Assembly (NCBI RefSeq): GCF_002197985.1
Contig: NZ_NBYK01000001.1
Span: 441,023-505,022, forward strand
Direction: 5' to 3'
Source of the DNA: Halopseudomonas aestusnigri
GTDB lineage: Bacteria > Pseudomonadota > Gammaproteobacteria > Pseudomonadales > Pseudomonadaceae
Length of the DNA stretch: 64,000 bases
Below are positions 26,964-36,869 of the stretch, in pieces. The notes beneath the pieces are model-generated. The model worked only from the letters and a program-made list of their open reading frames with translations, had not been told where the DNA came from and made no database searches. The position numbers and the translations under genes are program-made. Position 1 is the stretch's first letter, and each line of letters begins with the position of its first letter.

Positions 26964-28374
26964 TATTCGTATTCTGCTGGTTGAGGATGATGCTGATCTG
27001 AGCGAGGCGCTGGCCGATACGCTGATGCTGGGTGGCTATGCCTGTCTTCAGGCGGCTGATGCCGAGTCTGCGCTCGCTTTACTTGGGCGTGAGAGCGTTA
27101 GCATGGTGGTCAGTGATGTAAACATGCCCGGCATGGACGGGCATGCGCTACTGCGCACCTTGCGCACGCAATACCCGCATTTGCCGGTGCTGCTGATGAC
27201 CGCCTATGGCACCGTGCAGCAGGCGGTCAGCGCCATGCGCGAGGGGGCGGTTGATTATCTGGTCAAGCCCTTTGCACCCAAGGCGCTGCTGGAGTTGATT
27301 GCTCAGCATGCGCAAGGACGACTTGAGGGTGCCCCCGGTACGGGGCCGGTTGCGGTCGATCCCGCCAGTGTGCAGCTGCTGGAACTGGCTGCGCGAGTTG
27401 CTGGCAGTGACTCGACTGTACTGATTTCGGGTGAGTCCGGGACCGGTAAGGAAGTGCTGGCGCGCTACATCCATCAGCAATCTCCGCGGGCCGAACAGCC
27501 GTTTATTGCCATTAACTGCGCGGCCATTCCGGATAACATGCTGGAGGCCACTCTGTTCGGGCATGAAAAGGGCGCCTTTACCGGTGCCGTGGCGGCGCAA
27601 CCTGGCAAGTTCGAGCAGGCCAACGGCGGCACTCTGTTGCTGGACGAAATTTCCGAAATGCCGCTGGCGCTGCAGGCGAAGCTACTGCGGGTTCTGCAGG
27701 AGCGTGAGGTCGAGCGCGTGGGTGGTCGCAAGCTGATTCGGCTGGATATCCGTATCATCGCCACCACCAACCGGGACTTGCCGGCGGAGGTGGCTGCCGG
27801 GCGCTTCCGAGAAGATCTCTACTATCGCCTGGGTGTGTTTCCGCTGCAGTGGCGGGCGTTGCGCGAGCGCCCGGCGGATATTCTGCCGATTGCCGAGCGC
27901 CTGCTGAGTAAGCACGCGAGCAAGATGAATCTGCCTAGCGTCAGTTTTTCGGCGCAGGCGGTCAAGGCACTGGAGGCGCATCCCTGGCCAGGTAACGTCC
28001 GCGAGCTCGACAACGCGGTGCAGCGCGCACTGGTGCTGCAGGCGGGGGGTGTCATTCAGCCGTCGGATTTGTGTCTCGATCTGCAGGCCGGTGGTGCAAC
28101 GCCGTTGCTGCGCGCGGTACCGCCAGTCCCGCCAGTTGAATCGGCACAGCCGTCGTCGTCGGCGTTGCCCGTCGCCGACAGTGGCTGTGATCTGGGCAGC
28201 GGGGTGCGTCAGCGCGAATTTCAAATGATCATCAATGTACTGCGTGCCGAGCGCGGGCGCCGCAAGGAAGCCGCCGAGCGCCTGGGTATCAGTCCTCGCA
28301 CCCTGCGTTACAAGCTCGCGCAGATGCGCGATGCCGGCCTGGATGTGGAAGGCAGCCTGTTCGCCGGTATCTGA
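26950..28374 (+). CDS. fleR: Flagellar two-component response regulator FleR
   Basis: A 474-residue NtrC-type regulator. The receiver domain (4-118) has the phospho-acceptor Asp56 in VVSDVNMPGMDG; the AAA+ domain has GESGTGKEV and the sigma-54 contact GAFTGAV; the C-terminus (about 430-465) is a Fis helix-turn-helix (RRKEAAERLGISPRTLRYKL). It activates the RpoN-dependent genes for the basal body and hook. An AAGGAG site lies before the ATG at 26950, inside the fleS end. Confidence 0.95.
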   Translation: MSKPDIRILLVEDDADLSEALADTLMLGGYACLQAADAESALALLGRESVSMVVSDVNMPGMDGHALLRTLRTQYPHLPVLLMTAYGTVQQAVSAMREGAVDYLVKPFAPKALLELIAQHAQGRLEGAPGTGPVAVDPASVQLLELAARVAGSDSTVLISGESGTGKEVLARYIHQQSPRAEQPFIAINCAAIPDNMLEATLFGHEKGAFTGAVAAQPGKFEQANGGTLLLDEISEMPLALQAKLLRVLQEREVERVGGRKLIRLDIRIIATTNRDLPAEVAAGRFREDLYYRLGVFPLQWRALRERPADILPIAERLLSKHASKMNLPSVSFSAQAVKALEAHPWPGNVRELDNAVQRALVLQAGGVIQPSDLCLDLQAGGATPLLRAVPPVPPVESAQPSSSALPVADSGCDLGSGVRQREFQMIINVLRAERGRRKEAAERLGISPRTLRYKLAQMRDAGLDVEGSLFAGI

Positions 28375-28460
28375 TCGTCAATTATCGTCCTCTCTCTGGC
28401 ATCGGCTATTCGGCCGGTGCTGCCTTGCATTTGTCCATATGGTGGCGGGCTGACCACTGT

Positions 28461-28475
28461 TGGCATCAAACTTGC
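28461..28475 (+). promoter_or_regulatory. Sigma-54 promoter of the fliE operon
   Basis: TGGCAT, five bases, then TTGC, with the correct GG-N10-GC spacing, 58 bases before the fliE start. It resembles the fleS promoter closely and should drive fliEFGHIJ. Confidence 0.8.
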
Positions 28476-28532
28476 TGAATACCCTGTAAAGCGACTGTAG
28501 CCGTCAAAAAACCGGACGGCGTGGAGGCAAGC

Positions 28533-28865
28533 GTGACTCAGGGTGTTGAATTCAATCGATTGATGCTGCAAATGCGCACCATGCAAATGGAAGCCATGGG
28601 CAAGCCGCAGGCGGTCAAGCCGGCGGAGCCCAGCGTCAACGGCCCGGGCTTCGATGATCTGCTCAAGCAGGCGGTTGATCGCGTCAACGAACTGCAAAAA
28701 ACCACGTCTGAACTGCAAACCGGCTATGAGCGCGGTGTAGAGGGGATCGACCTGACCGAGGTGATGATTGCCTCGCAGAAATCATCGGTTGCCTTTCAGG
28801 CGATGACGCAGGTGCGTAACAAGATGATTACCGCCTACGAAGACATCATGAAAATGCCAATCTAA
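28533..28865 (+). CDS. fliE: Flagellar hook-basal body protein FliE
   Basis: A 110-residue rod adaptor that joins the MS ring (FliF) to the rod. The conserved C-terminus [20 protein letters not shown] with [18 protein letters not shown] is diagnostic. I chose the GTG at 28533 because GGAGG lies five bases upstream and the resulting length matches Pseudomonas FliE (about 109 residues). It is the first gene of fliEFGHIJ. Confidence 0.94.
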   Translation: MTQGVEFNRLMLQMRTMQMEAMGKPQAVKPAEPSVNGPGFDDLLKQAVDRVNELQKTTSELQTGYERGVEGIDLTEVMIASQKSSVAFQAMTQVRNKMITAYEDIMKMPI

Positions 28866-28899
28866 TCTCCCATGAGCCTGACTGTCTGAGGAAATGACA

Positions 28900-30615
28900 A
28901 TGGATTCTGCCGGCAGCAATACCCCAGCTACCCGTGATCCGCTCGGTGCTGATCGCAAGCCGCTGATGGGACTGACCTTTCTGGACAATCTGTCGCAACT
29001 GCCGATGTTGCGCCAGTTCGGTCTGCTGGTTGGTCTGGCCGCCAGTGTGGCCATCGGGTTTGCCGTGGTGCTGTGGTCGCAAGAGCCCGAGTACCGGCCG
29101 CTTTACAACAGCATGGACGGTTTCGACGCGGGTCAGGTGGTGGAGATGCTGCAGCAGAGCCGTATCGACTACAAGGTTGAGCCGAACAGCGGCGCGCTGC
29201 TGGTTCGCAGCGAGGATCTTGCCGATGCACGTCTGCGTCTGGCCAGTGCCGGTATTTCGCCGACCGACGGCAACGTAGGCTTCGAGATTCTGGATCGTGA
29301 GCAGGGTCTTGGTACCAGTCAGTTCATGGAAACCACGCGTTACCGCCGCGGTCTTGAGGGGGAGCTGGCTCGCACCATCTCCAGCCTCTACAACGTCAAG
29401 GCAGCGCGCGTACATATCGCCATTCCGCGCTCCACCGTGTTTGTTCGCGATGATCGCAAGCCCAGCGCCTCCGTGCTGCTGGAAATGTACGCCGGTCGCC
29501 GTCTGGAGCCTGCGCAGGTGATGGCCATCGTCAATCTGGTGGCAACCAGTGTGCCGGAACTGGGTAAGGACGAAGTCACGGTTGTTGATCAGAACGGCAA
29601 CCTGCTGTCCAATCAGAGCGAGCTGAACGAGCTGACAGTGGCCGGCCGCCAGTTTGATTACACCCGTCGCCTGGAAGAGACCTACACCCGCCGGGTACAC
29701 AACATCCTCCAGCCGGTGCTGGGGACCGGACGTTACAAGGCCGAGGTGTCGGCGGATGTGGATTTCAGCGCAGTTGAGTCCACTGCGGAAATGTTCAGCC
29801 CCGATGCAGCGCTGCGCAGCGAGCAGGTGGTGACCGAGGCGCGTTCGGCCAATGCTGGCCCCCAGGGCGTACCGGGTGCGCTGTCGAACCAGCCGCCGGG
29901 AGCCACCCAGGTGCCTGAACAGGTTATTGACCCGGTCACTGGCCAGCCGGTTGTTGCCGCCGTACCGCAGGACAAGCGCGAGCAGGCGGTACGCAATTAC
30001 GAGCTGGATCGGCAGATCAGCCATACCCGCCAGCAGCTGGGCCGTCTCAAGCGTCTTTCGGTTGCCGTTGTGGTTGACGACCCGGCACAGGTGGATCCGC
30101 AGACCGGGGAAGTCACCCGGACGCCGATCAGCGAGGCGGAAATGGCGCGCTTGACCCGTCTGGTCCAGGACGCGGTGGGGTATGATGCCAGCCGGGGTGA
30201 CAGCGTCAGCGTGATCAATAGCGCGTTTGTTGCTGAAGCCGAACTGGAACCGCTGCCGGCCATCCCGTTCTGGGAGCAGCCGTGGTTCTGGGATGTTGCC
30301 AAGCAGATATTGGGTATTCTGTTTGTTCTGGTGCTGGTCTTCGCGGTGCTGCGCCCGGCGCTCAAGAACCTGACAGTCGCTGGCAAGGGCGGCAGTGACA
30401 ACTATCCGGCGCTGGCTGGCGGAGGTTACGATGGCATGGACGGCGGCCTGCGTGATGATCAGGTGAGTCTGTCCGGTCCGTCCTCCGGTCCGGTATTGTT
30501 GCCGCCGCCCGGCGCCGGCTACGAACAGCAGCTCAATGCGATCAAGGGCCTGTTGGCCGAAGACCCGGGTCGGGTGGCACAGGTCGTAAAAGAGTGGATT
30601 AACGCCGATGAGTGA
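28900..30615 (+). CDS. fliF: Flagellar MS-ring protein FliF
   Basis: A 571-residue inner-membrane protein whose copies form the MS ring and rotor base. It has an N-terminal membrane helix (about 31-54), two periplasmic ring-building domains (EPEYRPLYNSMDGFDAGQVV, RVHIAIPRSTVFVRDDRKPS), a flexible region near 310-360, a second helix (about 465-485) and a cytoplasmic tail that binds FliG (RVAQVVKEWINADE). ATG at 28900 is eight bases after GAGG; the ATG at 28894 is too close. It overlaps fliG by eight bases. Confidence 0.95.
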   Translation: MDSAGSNTPATRDPLGADRKPLMGLTFLDNLSQLPMLRQFGLLVGLAASVAIGFAVVLWSQEPEYRPLYNSMDGFDAGQVVEMLQQSRIDYKVEPNSGALLVRSEDLADARLRLASAGISPTDGNVGFEILDREQGLGTSQFMETTRYRRGLEGELARTISSLYNVKAARVHIAIPRSTVFVRDDRKPSASVLLEMYAGRRLEPAQVMAIVNLVATSVPELGKDEVTVVDQNGNLLSNQSELNELTVAGRQFDYTRRLEETYTRRVHNILQPVLGTGRYKAEVSADVDFSAVESTAEMFSPDAALRSEQVVTEARSANAGPQGVPGALSNQPPGATQVPEQVIDPVTGQPVVAAVPQDKREQAVRNYELDRQISHTRQQLGRLKRLSVAVVVDDPAQVDPQTGEVTRTPISEAEMARLTRLVQDAVGYDASRGDSVSVINSAFVAEAELEPLPAIPFWEQPWFWDVAKQILGILFVLVLVFAVLRPALKNLTVAGKGGSDNYPALAGGGYDGMDGGLRDDQVSLSGPSSGPVLLPPPGAGYEQQLNAIKGLLAEDPGRVAQVVKEWINADE

Positions 30616-31630
30616 TGACGCCAGCAAACGCCCGGCCAAACTGTCCAAGCTGGATAAGGCGGCCATTTTCCTGCTCAGCCTCGGTGAGTCCGATGCGGCG
30701 GCGATTCTCAAGCACATGGGGCCCAAGGAAGTTCAGCGGGTCGGCAGTGCCATGGCTGGATTGCGCACTGTACAGCGCGATCAGGTTCAGGAAGTCATGG
30801 GCGACTTTATCGAGGTGGTGGGCGAGCAGACCGGTTTGGGCGTTGGCGCCGATTCCTATATCCGCACCATGCTTACCCAGGCATTGGGGGAGGACAAGGC
30901 CAACAGCCTGGTTGACCGCATTCTGCTTGGCGGCAGCACCTCGGGTCTGGACAGCCTGAAGTGGATGGAGCCGCGTGCCGTTGCTGATGTGATCCGCTAC
31001 GAACATCCGCAGATTCAGGCCATTGTGGTGGCCTATCTTGACCCTGATATGGCCGCTGAGGTGGTTGGCTATTTCGACCACAAGGTGCGGCTGGACATTC
31101 TCCTGCGCGTTGCCGCTCTCAATACCGTGCAGCCATCGGCTCTGAAAGAACTGAACGAGATTCTCGAGAAGCAGTTTGCCGGCAACTCCAATACCTCGCG
31201 CGCGTCCATGGGCGGTGTCAAACGCACGGCCGACATCATGAACTTCCTTGAGTCCAGCGCCGAGTCGCAGCTGATCGAGTCGATCCGTGAAATCGACGAG
31301 GACCTCTCCTCCAAGATCGAGGATCTGATGTTCGTGTTCGATAACCTGGCAGATGTGGATGACCGCGGCATCCAGGCGCTGCTGCGCGAGGTCTCCTCCG
31401 AGGTGCTGATTGTCGCGCTCAAGGGTGCCGACGAGGCAATCAAGGAGAAGATCTTCCGCAATATGTCCAAGCGCGCGTCCGAGTTGCTGCAGGACGACCT
31501 GGAAGCCAAGGGGCCGGTCCGTATCAGCGAGGTCGAGGCTGCACAGAAGGAAATTCTCACCATTGCACGCCGCATGGCCGACGCCGGCGAAATTGTGCTC
31601 GGCGGCAAGGGTGGCGAAGAGATGATCTGA
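30608..31630 (+). CDS. fliG: Flagellar motor switch protein FliG
   Basis: A 340-residue C-ring protein that transmits stator torque to the rotor and takes part in direction switching. The N-domain starts KLSKLDKAAIFLLSLGESDA, the middle contains the EHPQIQAIVVAYL region, and the C-domain has the charged helix (DLSSKIEDLMFVFDNLADVD and DDRGIQALLREV) that contacts MotA/PomA. Length and order are standard. Confidence 0.96.
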   Translation: MSDDASKRPAKLSKLDKAAIFLLSLGESDAAAILKHMGPKEVQRVGSAMAGLRTVQRDQVQEVMGDFIEVVGEQTGLGVGADSYIRTMLTQALGEDKANSLVDRILLGGSTSGLDSLKWMEPRAVADVIRYEHPQIQAIVVAYLDPDMAAEVVGYFDHKVRLDILLRVAALNTVQPSALKELNEILEKQFAGNSNTSRASMGGVKRTADIMNFLESSAESQLIESIREIDEDLSSKIEDLMFVFDNLADVDDRGIQALLREVSSEVLIVALKGADEAIKEKIFRNMSKRASELLQDDLEAKGPVRISEVEAAQKEILTIARRMADAGEIVLGGKGGEEMI

Positions 31631-31701
31631 GCCCGGCAATCGCTGCCCTGCACATCGCGCGGTGGTATGCTGGCCGGGTTTTCCAAGCGGGGTAGGGTGT
31701 C

Positions 31702-32493
31702 ATGTCGCAGGTCAAGAACGAAAGCGAGCTGTTGCGCAGTGGTGATGTATCAGCGTTCAGTCGCTGGGATCTGCCGAGCTTTGACGCCGAGCCGCATCAT
31801 ATTCCACTTGAGCGAGCGGCTGAGGCTGCGGCCAAGCCGGAAGCCGAAGCAGAAGCGGCGGCTGATCCGCAGGAGCTGGACGTGGAAGCGGTCAAGCCTT
31901 TCACCGTGGAGGAGCTTGAACAGATCCGCGAGGAAGCCTACAACGAAGGCTTTGCCACCGGAGAAAAGGACGGCTTTCATTCCGGTCAGCTCAAGGCGCA
32001 GCAGGAAGCCAAGGCCGTACTGGCCAAGCGCACTGCAGAGCTGGACGCCCTGATGGCCCAGTTGATGGCGCCGCTCAAGCAGCAGGACGAGCAGATCGAA
32101 GACATGCTGCTGATGCTGCTGGAGCAGATGCTGCGCGCAGTGTTGCAGCGGGAAATGCAAGTCGATCGGGCGCAGGTGGTCAGCGTCCTGCGTTCGGCGC
32201 TCAAGGCATTGCCGGTGGGTGCCGAGAATATTCGGATTTACCTCAACCCCCTCGATTTCGAAAGCATCAAGGCCCTGCGTGAGCGCCACGATGAGAGCTG
32301 GCGTCTGCTTGAGGACGATCAGTTGATGCCCGGCGGCTGCCGGATTGAAACCGAGCACAGCCAGGTTGATGCTACGCTGGAAACCCGTCTGCAGCAATTG
32401 ATCGCGCAGCTGTACGAGCAGCGCCGCGAGCAACGTGCGCATCCTCCCGCCGCCGACTTGCCGATTCCCGAGCGTGGTGCGGAGCCGCAATGA
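31702..32493 (+). CDS. fliH: Flagellar assembly protein FliH
   Basis: A 263-residue negative regulator and docking partner of the export ATPase FliI. An acidic, Ala/Glu-rich N-terminal region (about 35-60) is followed by the FliH signature [20 protein letters not shown], a long coiled coil (about 85-135) and a C-terminal FliI-binding domain. The start is preceded by GGGG at a suitable distance and the stop overlaps fliI. Confidence 0.93.
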   Translation: MSQVKNESELLRSGDVSAFSRWDLPSFDAEPHHIPLERAAEAAAKPEAEAEAAADPQELDVEAVKPFTVEELEQIREEAYNEGFATGEKDGFHSGQLKAQQEAKAVLAKRTAELDALMAQLMAPLKQQDEQIEDMLLMLLEQMLRAVLQREMQVDRAQVVSVLRSALKALPVGAENIRIYLNPLDFESIKALRERHDESWRLLEDDQLMPGGCRIETEHSQVDATLETRLQQLIAQLYEQRREQRAHPPAADLPIPERGAEPQ

Positions 32494-33842
32494 GCAAGCC
32501 CCAGCGCATCAGCTTCGTTCGCCGGTTGTCGGGGTATCAGCAGGCGCTGCACTTGCCGGCGCAGCCGGTGGTCGAGGGCCGCCTGATCCGTATGGTGGGT
32601 CTGACCCTTGAAGCTGAGGGCTGCAAGGCGCCGATCGGCAGCCGCTGTCTGGTCATCAGTGACACGCTGCAGGGCGAGAGTCAGATCGAAGCCGAGGTCA
32701 TGGGCTTTGCCGGCAGCAAAATTTACCTGATGCCGGTTGATCGTCTTGAGGGACTGCAGCCAGGGGCTCGGGTGGTACCTTCAGCCGGTGGCGGCAAGCT
32801 GCCGATGGGGTTTGCCATGCTGGGCCGGGTGGTGGATGGCATTGGTCGTCCGCTGGACGGCAAAGGTAACTTCAAGGCCGAAGACTGGGTGGATATCAAC
32901 GGCCCGACGATCAATCCGCTCAAGCGCCACCCCATTGAAGAAACGCTGGATGTCGGCATTCGCTCCATTAACAGTTTGCTGACGGTCGGCCGTGGCCAGC
33001 GCCTCGGCCTGTTTGCCGGCAGCGGCGTCGGCAAGAGTATGCTGCTGGGCATGATGACGCGCTTCACCGATGCCGATATCACCATTGTCGGGCTGGTTGG
33101 CGAGCGGGGCCGGGAGGTCAAGGAGTTCATTGAACAAATCCTCGGCGAGGAGGGCATGGCGCGCTCTGTGGTGGTTGCCTCGCCTGCCGATGATGCCCCC
33201 TTGATGCGATTGCGCGCGGCAATGTACTGCACCCGCATCGCTGAATACTTTCGTGATCAGGGCAAGAACGTGCTGTTGCTGATGGATTCTCTGACCCGTT
33301 TTGCCCAGGCCCAGCGCGAGATTGCATTGGCCATTGGCGAGCCGCCGGCGACCAAGGGTTATCCGCCTTCGGTGTTTGCCAAGCTGCCACAGCTGGTTGA
33401 GCGCGCCGGCAATGCCGAGCAGGGCGGAGGGTCAATTACCGCGTTCTACACGGTGCTGTCCGAGGGGGATGACCAGCAGGATCCGATTGCCGACGCCTCG
33501 CGGGCGATTCTCGATGGGCACGTGGTGCTGTCGCGTCGTCTGGCCGAAGAGGGGCATTATCCGGCCATTGATATTGAAGCCTCGATCAGTCGTGCCATGC
33601 CGCAGATTGTTCCGCAGGCGTATTTGCAGAAGGCGCAGCTGTTCAAACAGCTCTATGCCCGCTATCAGCAGAGTCGCGACCTTATCAGCGTCGGTGCTTA
33701 CGCCGCCGGATCAGACCCGTTGACGGACAAGGCCATGGAAAAGATGCCTTCGATGCAGGGCTTTCTGCGTCAGGGGCTGCATGAGAGCGTGTCGCTGACC
33801 GACAGTCAGACCGGCCTGGAACAGATTCTGGGCAATGAGTGA
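32490..33842 (+). CDS. fliI: Flagellum-specific export ATPase FliI
   Basis: A 450-residue F1-beta-like ATPase that energises flagellar type III export. The P-loop is [17 protein letters not shown], Walker B is [20 protein letters not shown], and [20 protein letters not shown] is the typical family stretch. It overlaps fliH by four bases and fliJ by eight. Confidence 0.96.
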   Translation: MSKPQRISFVRRLSGYQQALHLPAQPVVEGRLIRMVGLTLEAEGCKAPIGSRCLVISDTLQGESQIEAEVMGFAGSKIYLMPVDRLEGLQPGARVVPSAGGGKLPMGFAMLGRVVDGIGRPLDGKGNFKAEDWVDINGPTINPLKRHPIEETLDVGIRSINSLLTVGRGQRLGLFAGSGVGKSMLLGMMTRFTDADITIVGLVGERGREVKEFIEQILGEEGMARSVVVASPADDAPLMRLRAAMYCTRIAEYFRDQGKNVLLLMDSLTRFAQAQREIALAIGEPPATKGYPPSVFAKLPQLVERAGNAEQGGGSITAFYTVLSEGDDQQDPIADASRAILDGHVVLSRRLAEEGHYPAIDIEASISRAMPQIVPQAYLQKAQLFKQLYARYQQSRDLISVGAYAAGSDPLTDKAMEKMPSMQGFLRQGLHESVSLTDSQTGLEQILGNE

Positions 33843-34290
33843 AGCGCGTATTCGCCGGCTTGCGCCGGTACTGGATATGGCGCTGGACGAGGAGCGCAAG
33901 GCAGCCAAAGTGCTTGGACAATGCCAGAAGCAGTTCGAAGAGGCCGAGGTTCGTTTGCGTGATCTGGAATACTACTGTTCGGAATACGCCAAGGGTTGGA
34001 GCCAGCGGGGCTCCCAGGGCGTTGGTCGCGACTGGTTGATGAACTACCAGCGCTTCATGGCGCAGATGGAGGTGGCGATTGATCAGCAGCGGCAGACCGT
34101 ACGCTGGCATGGCGAGAGTATCGACCGTGCGCGAGAGCACTGGCGCCAGCGCTATCAGCGGCTCGAAGCGCTGCGCAAGCTGATCGAGAAGTACCGGCAA
34201 GAGGCGCAGGCCAGAGCAGACAGGCAGGAGCAGAAGCTGCTCGACGAGCTATCCCAGCGCGCCCACTCGCAGCGCACAAATAATTCCTGA
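33835..34290 (+). CDS. fliJ: Flagellar export protein FliJ
   Basis: A 151-residue protein that is almost entirely helical coiled coil (for example [20 protein letters not shown] and [20 protein letters not shown]), the form of the FliJ stalk that sits inside the FliI hexamer. It follows fliI with an eight-base overlap, the usual place. Confidence 0.92.
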   Translation: MSEARIRRLAPVLDMALDEERKAAKVLGQCQKQFEEAEVRLRDLEYYCSEYAKGWSQRGSQGVGRDWLMNYQRFMAQMEVAIDQQRQTVRWHGESIDRAREHWRQRYQRLEALRKLIEKYRQEAQARADRQEQKLLDELSQRAHSQRTNNS

Positions 34291-34363
34291 CAGTAGCCGG
34301 ACCCTGTGCTAAAACAAATTCTGAGTTGGCGTTTGCCAGCGTAGGACCTGACAGGGAGAAAAC

Positions 34364-34669
34364 ATGTCAATTCAGGCGTCAATGTCCACCGATAGCCAGG
34401 TTTTGACCATCAGCGTAAACGGGCGTTTTGACTTCAGTGCCCATCAGGATTTTCGCAACGCCTATGAACGTGGCGGCTTGACTCCCAGGCAGTATGTCGT
34501 TGACCTGCAGGATACCGACTATATCGATAGCTCGGCGCTGGGCATGCTGCTGCTGTTGCGTGATCATGCTGGTGGCGACAGCGCCGATGTGCGTATCGTT
34601 CACTGTAACCCGGATGTGCGCAAGGTTCTGAGTATCTCCAACTTCGAACAGCTGTTCAGCATCGAATAA
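34364..34669 (+). CDS. hsbA: Anti-sigma factor antagonist HsbA (STAS domain)
   Basis: A 101-residue single STAS domain. The phosphorylation motif DTDYIDSSALGMLLLL includes Ser56, the same position as the regulatory Ser of P. aeruginosa HsbA. HsbA is phosphorylated or dephosphorylated by HsbR; depending on its state it binds the anti-sigma factor FlgM or a diguanylate cyclase, switching between swimming and attachment. GGGAG lies before the ATG. It begins a three-gene unit, hsbA-hsbR-hptB, placed between fliJ and fliK. Confidence 0.88.
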   Translation: MSIQASMSTDSQVLTISVNGRFDFSAHQDFRNAYERGGLTPRQYVVDLQDTDYIDSSALGMLLLLRDHAGGDSADVRIVHCNPDVRKVLSISNFEQLFSIE

Positions 34670-34671
34670 TC

Positions 34672-36405
34672 ATGTCCAGTACCGGCGCTGACGGCATAGA
34701 CCCGGATCAGGGTGCCCGGCCGTTGATGGTGCTGGTGGCTGATGACAACCCTGCCGACCGCATGATCCTACGGCGCCTGGTCGAACGCCTTGGGCACCAG
34801 GTCCATGAGGCAGAGCATGGGCAACAGGCCGTCGAGCTGTTCGCCTTGCATTCCCCCGATATTGTGCTGCTTGATGCGCTGATGCCCACCATGGACGGCT
34901 TTGAAGCAGCCCGCAGGATCAAGCTGCATGCGGGTGAGGATCTGGTGCCGATCATTTTTCTCACCAGCCTGACGGAGACGGGTGCGCTGGTGAAGTGTCT
35001 TGAAGCCGGCGGTGACGACTTTTTGACCAAGCCCTATAACCCGGTGATCCTGGAAGCCAAGATACGCGCGTTCCGACGCATGCGTGAAATGCATCAGACC
35101 CTGCAAAGCCAGCGCGATGTCATCGCCGGGCAGCATGCCGGGCTGCTGCGGGATCAGCAGCTTGCCAAAATCGTGTTTGACCGGGTGGCGCACGCTGGTG
35201 CGCTGAACGACAGCTGCCTGCGTTACCTGCAATCGGCCTACGCGATGTTCAATGGCGATATTTTGCTGGCGGCGCACCGACCGTCCGGTGAGCTGCACCT
35301 GCTGCTGGGCGACTTTACCGGCCACGGACTCTCTGCCGCGATCGGGGCGATGCCACTGGCTGAAGTGTTTTATGCCATGACCGCCAAGGGGTTTGCGCTG
35401 CGGGATATTCTGCTTGAGCTTAATGGCAAGCTTGGCCGAATCCTGCCGGTGGGGATCTTCTGCTGCGCAGTACTGATTGAGCTGAACGCCGCCAAGGGGC
35501 TGGTGGAAGTCTGGAACGGCGGTCTGCCTGAGGTGCTGATTCTCGGCCGCGATGGCGCGTTGCTGCAGCGGGTGCCGTCCTCCAATTTACCGCTTGGGGT
35601 GGCCAATCGTGAGCGCTTCAATCCCGAGCCGACGGTTATGGCAATGCAACCGGGCGAGCGTTTGCTGTGCTGGACCGATGGCATCATTGAATGCCGCAAT
35701 GCTGCGGGCGAACAGTTTGGCGAGCATGGGGTGCTGCAGGCGGTCGCTGCGCATGCCGGTCGGCCGGATGAGGTGTTTGACGGATTGCTTGACGCTCTGG
35801 CGCATTTCCACGGCAGTGCAGAGGACGATATCAGTCTGTTACAGGTTGTCATGCCAGAGCGTGAGCTGGCGCAGGCGGTATTGCCCGGGGCCTTGGGGGG
35901 GGCAGCCCAGACAGGGCAAGACTGGCAGCTGAGCTACACCTTTCGCGCGGCAGCCATTCGCGAGCAGAACCCGTTACCATTTCTGATGCAGACGCTGATG
36001 TCGGTACAGGGGCTGCGCAGCCGCGCCGGGAGTCTGTTCACGGTGCTCAGCGAGCTCTACAGCAATGCTCTCGAACACGGTCTGTTGCGACTGGAGTCAG
36101 CCTGGAAGCAGGACTCCGACGGCTTTGCGTTCTACTATCAGGAGCGCGGTGCCCGTCTGCAGAGGCTGGACAATGGCTGGATTCGCTTCTGGCTGGACCA
36201 TCAGCCTGTTGCCGGGGGTGGTTGTCTGACCATCGAGTGCGAGGACAGCGGCGCCGGTTTCGCGTCGCCTGGTACCTCGGCTGACTATGCCGGGCGCGGG
36301 CTGGCGCTGATCAGCGCGTTGGCCGATGAGGTCAGCTTCAGCGCGCAGTGCAGCCGGGTCAGGGTGGTCTTCCACTGGTCGCTTGGGCATACTGATCCGC
36401 ACTGA
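34672..36405 (+). CDS. hsbR: Response regulator HsbR (receiver, PP2C phosphatase, HATPase)
   Basis: A 577-residue protein in three parts. The receiver (about 18-140) has Asp68 in DIVLLDALMPTMDGFEA; the SpoIIE/PP2C phosphatase (about 190-400) has LLLGDFTGHGLSAAIGAMP and LLCWTDGIIECRN; the C-terminal HATPase_c-like kinase domain (about 435-575) has YSNALEHGLL and DSGAGF. In P. aeruginosa HsbR receives phosphate from HptB and acts on HsbA both as phosphatase and as kinase. It starts two bases after hsbA. Confidence 0.9.
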   Translation: MSSTGADGIDPDQGARPLMVLVADDNPADRMILRRLVERLGHQVHEAEHGQQAVELFALHSPDIVLLDALMPTMDGFEAARRIKLHAGEDLVPIIFLTSLTETGALVKCLEAGGDDFLTKPYNPVILEAKIRAFRRMREMHQTLQSQRDVIAGQHAGLLRDQQLAKIVFDRVAHAGALNDSCLRYLQSAYAMFNGDILLAAHRPSGELHLLLGDFTGHGLSAAIGAMPLAEVFYAMTAKGFALRDILLELNGKLGRILPVGIFCCAVLIELNAAKGLVEVWNGGLPEVLILGRDGALLQRVPSSNLPLGVANRERFNPEPTVMAMQPGERLLCWTDGIIECRNAAGEQFGEHGVLQAVAAHAGRPDEVFDGLLDALAHFHGSAEDDISLLQVVMPERELAQAVLPGALGGAAQTGQDWQLSYTFRAAAIREQNPLPFLMQTLMSVQGLRSRAGSLFTVLSELYSNALEHGLLRLESAWKQDSDGFAFYYQERGARLQRLDNGWIRFWLDHQPVAGGGCLTIECEDSGAGFASPGTSADYAGRGLALISALADEVSFSAQCSRVRVVFHWSLGHTDPH

Positions 36406-36443
36406 GAATTGAACATACCCCCATCGAAAAGGAATACAGCGCG

Positions 36444-36779
36444 ATGGCAGATCGCAAGCCGGACATGGATGTGACTGTGCAGCAGGGCCTGCGGGAGTTG
36501 ATGCAGGATGACTACCCGCTGTTGCTGGAGACGTTTCTGGCCGATGCCGGCAAGCGTTTGCGTCAATTGCACGACGCCCTGGCTCAGGGTGACATGAATG
36601 CCTACCGTCAGGCAGCGCACAGCTTCAAGGGCAGCGCCGGCAACATGGGAGCCCTGGCGCTGGAACAGGCCTGTCTGGACGCCGAAGCCGCTGGTGTAGC
36701 GGGGGATCAGCAGGTCGCAGCCAGCGTGCTGATTGAGATTGAGCAGGCGTTTGACCGCCTGCAACCGTTGCTCGCGTAG
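36444..36779 (+). CDS. hptB: Histidine phosphotransfer protein HptB
   Basis: A 111-residue Hpt protein. The phospho-acceptor is His59 in AAHSFKGSAGNMGA, within a four-helix bundle. In P. aeruginosa HptB takes phosphate from several hybrid sensor kinases (for example PA1611 and ErcS') and passes it to HsbR. Its location after hsbR makes the relay complete apart from the kinases. Confidence 0.9.
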   Translation: MADRKPDMDVTVQQGLRELMQDDYPLLLETFLADAGKRLRQLHDALAQGDMNAYRQAAHSFKGSAGNMGALALEQACLDAEAAGVAGDQQVAASVLIEIEQAFDRLQPLLA

Positions 36780-36804
36780 TCTTTACTTCCCACGTTTTCA
36801 ATAT

Positions 36805-36819
36805 TGGCCCGCAGTTTGC
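36805..36819 (+). promoter_or_regulatory. Sigma-54 promoter of fliK
   Basis: TGGCCC, five bases, then TTGC, with GG and GC ten bases apart, 50 bases before fliK. The -24 box has one departure from TGGCAC. Confidence 0.65.
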
Positions 36820-36869
36820 AGATACTCTCCTGACATATTGGCCAAGCCTTTTCAGGTGGAGATGACATC

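Noticed and set aside
28846-30726. Very long open frame antisense to fliF
   Set aside because: It mirrors the codon pattern of fliF in GC-rich DNA, and its protein is rich in Arg, Gln and His with no domain; fliF itself is certain.
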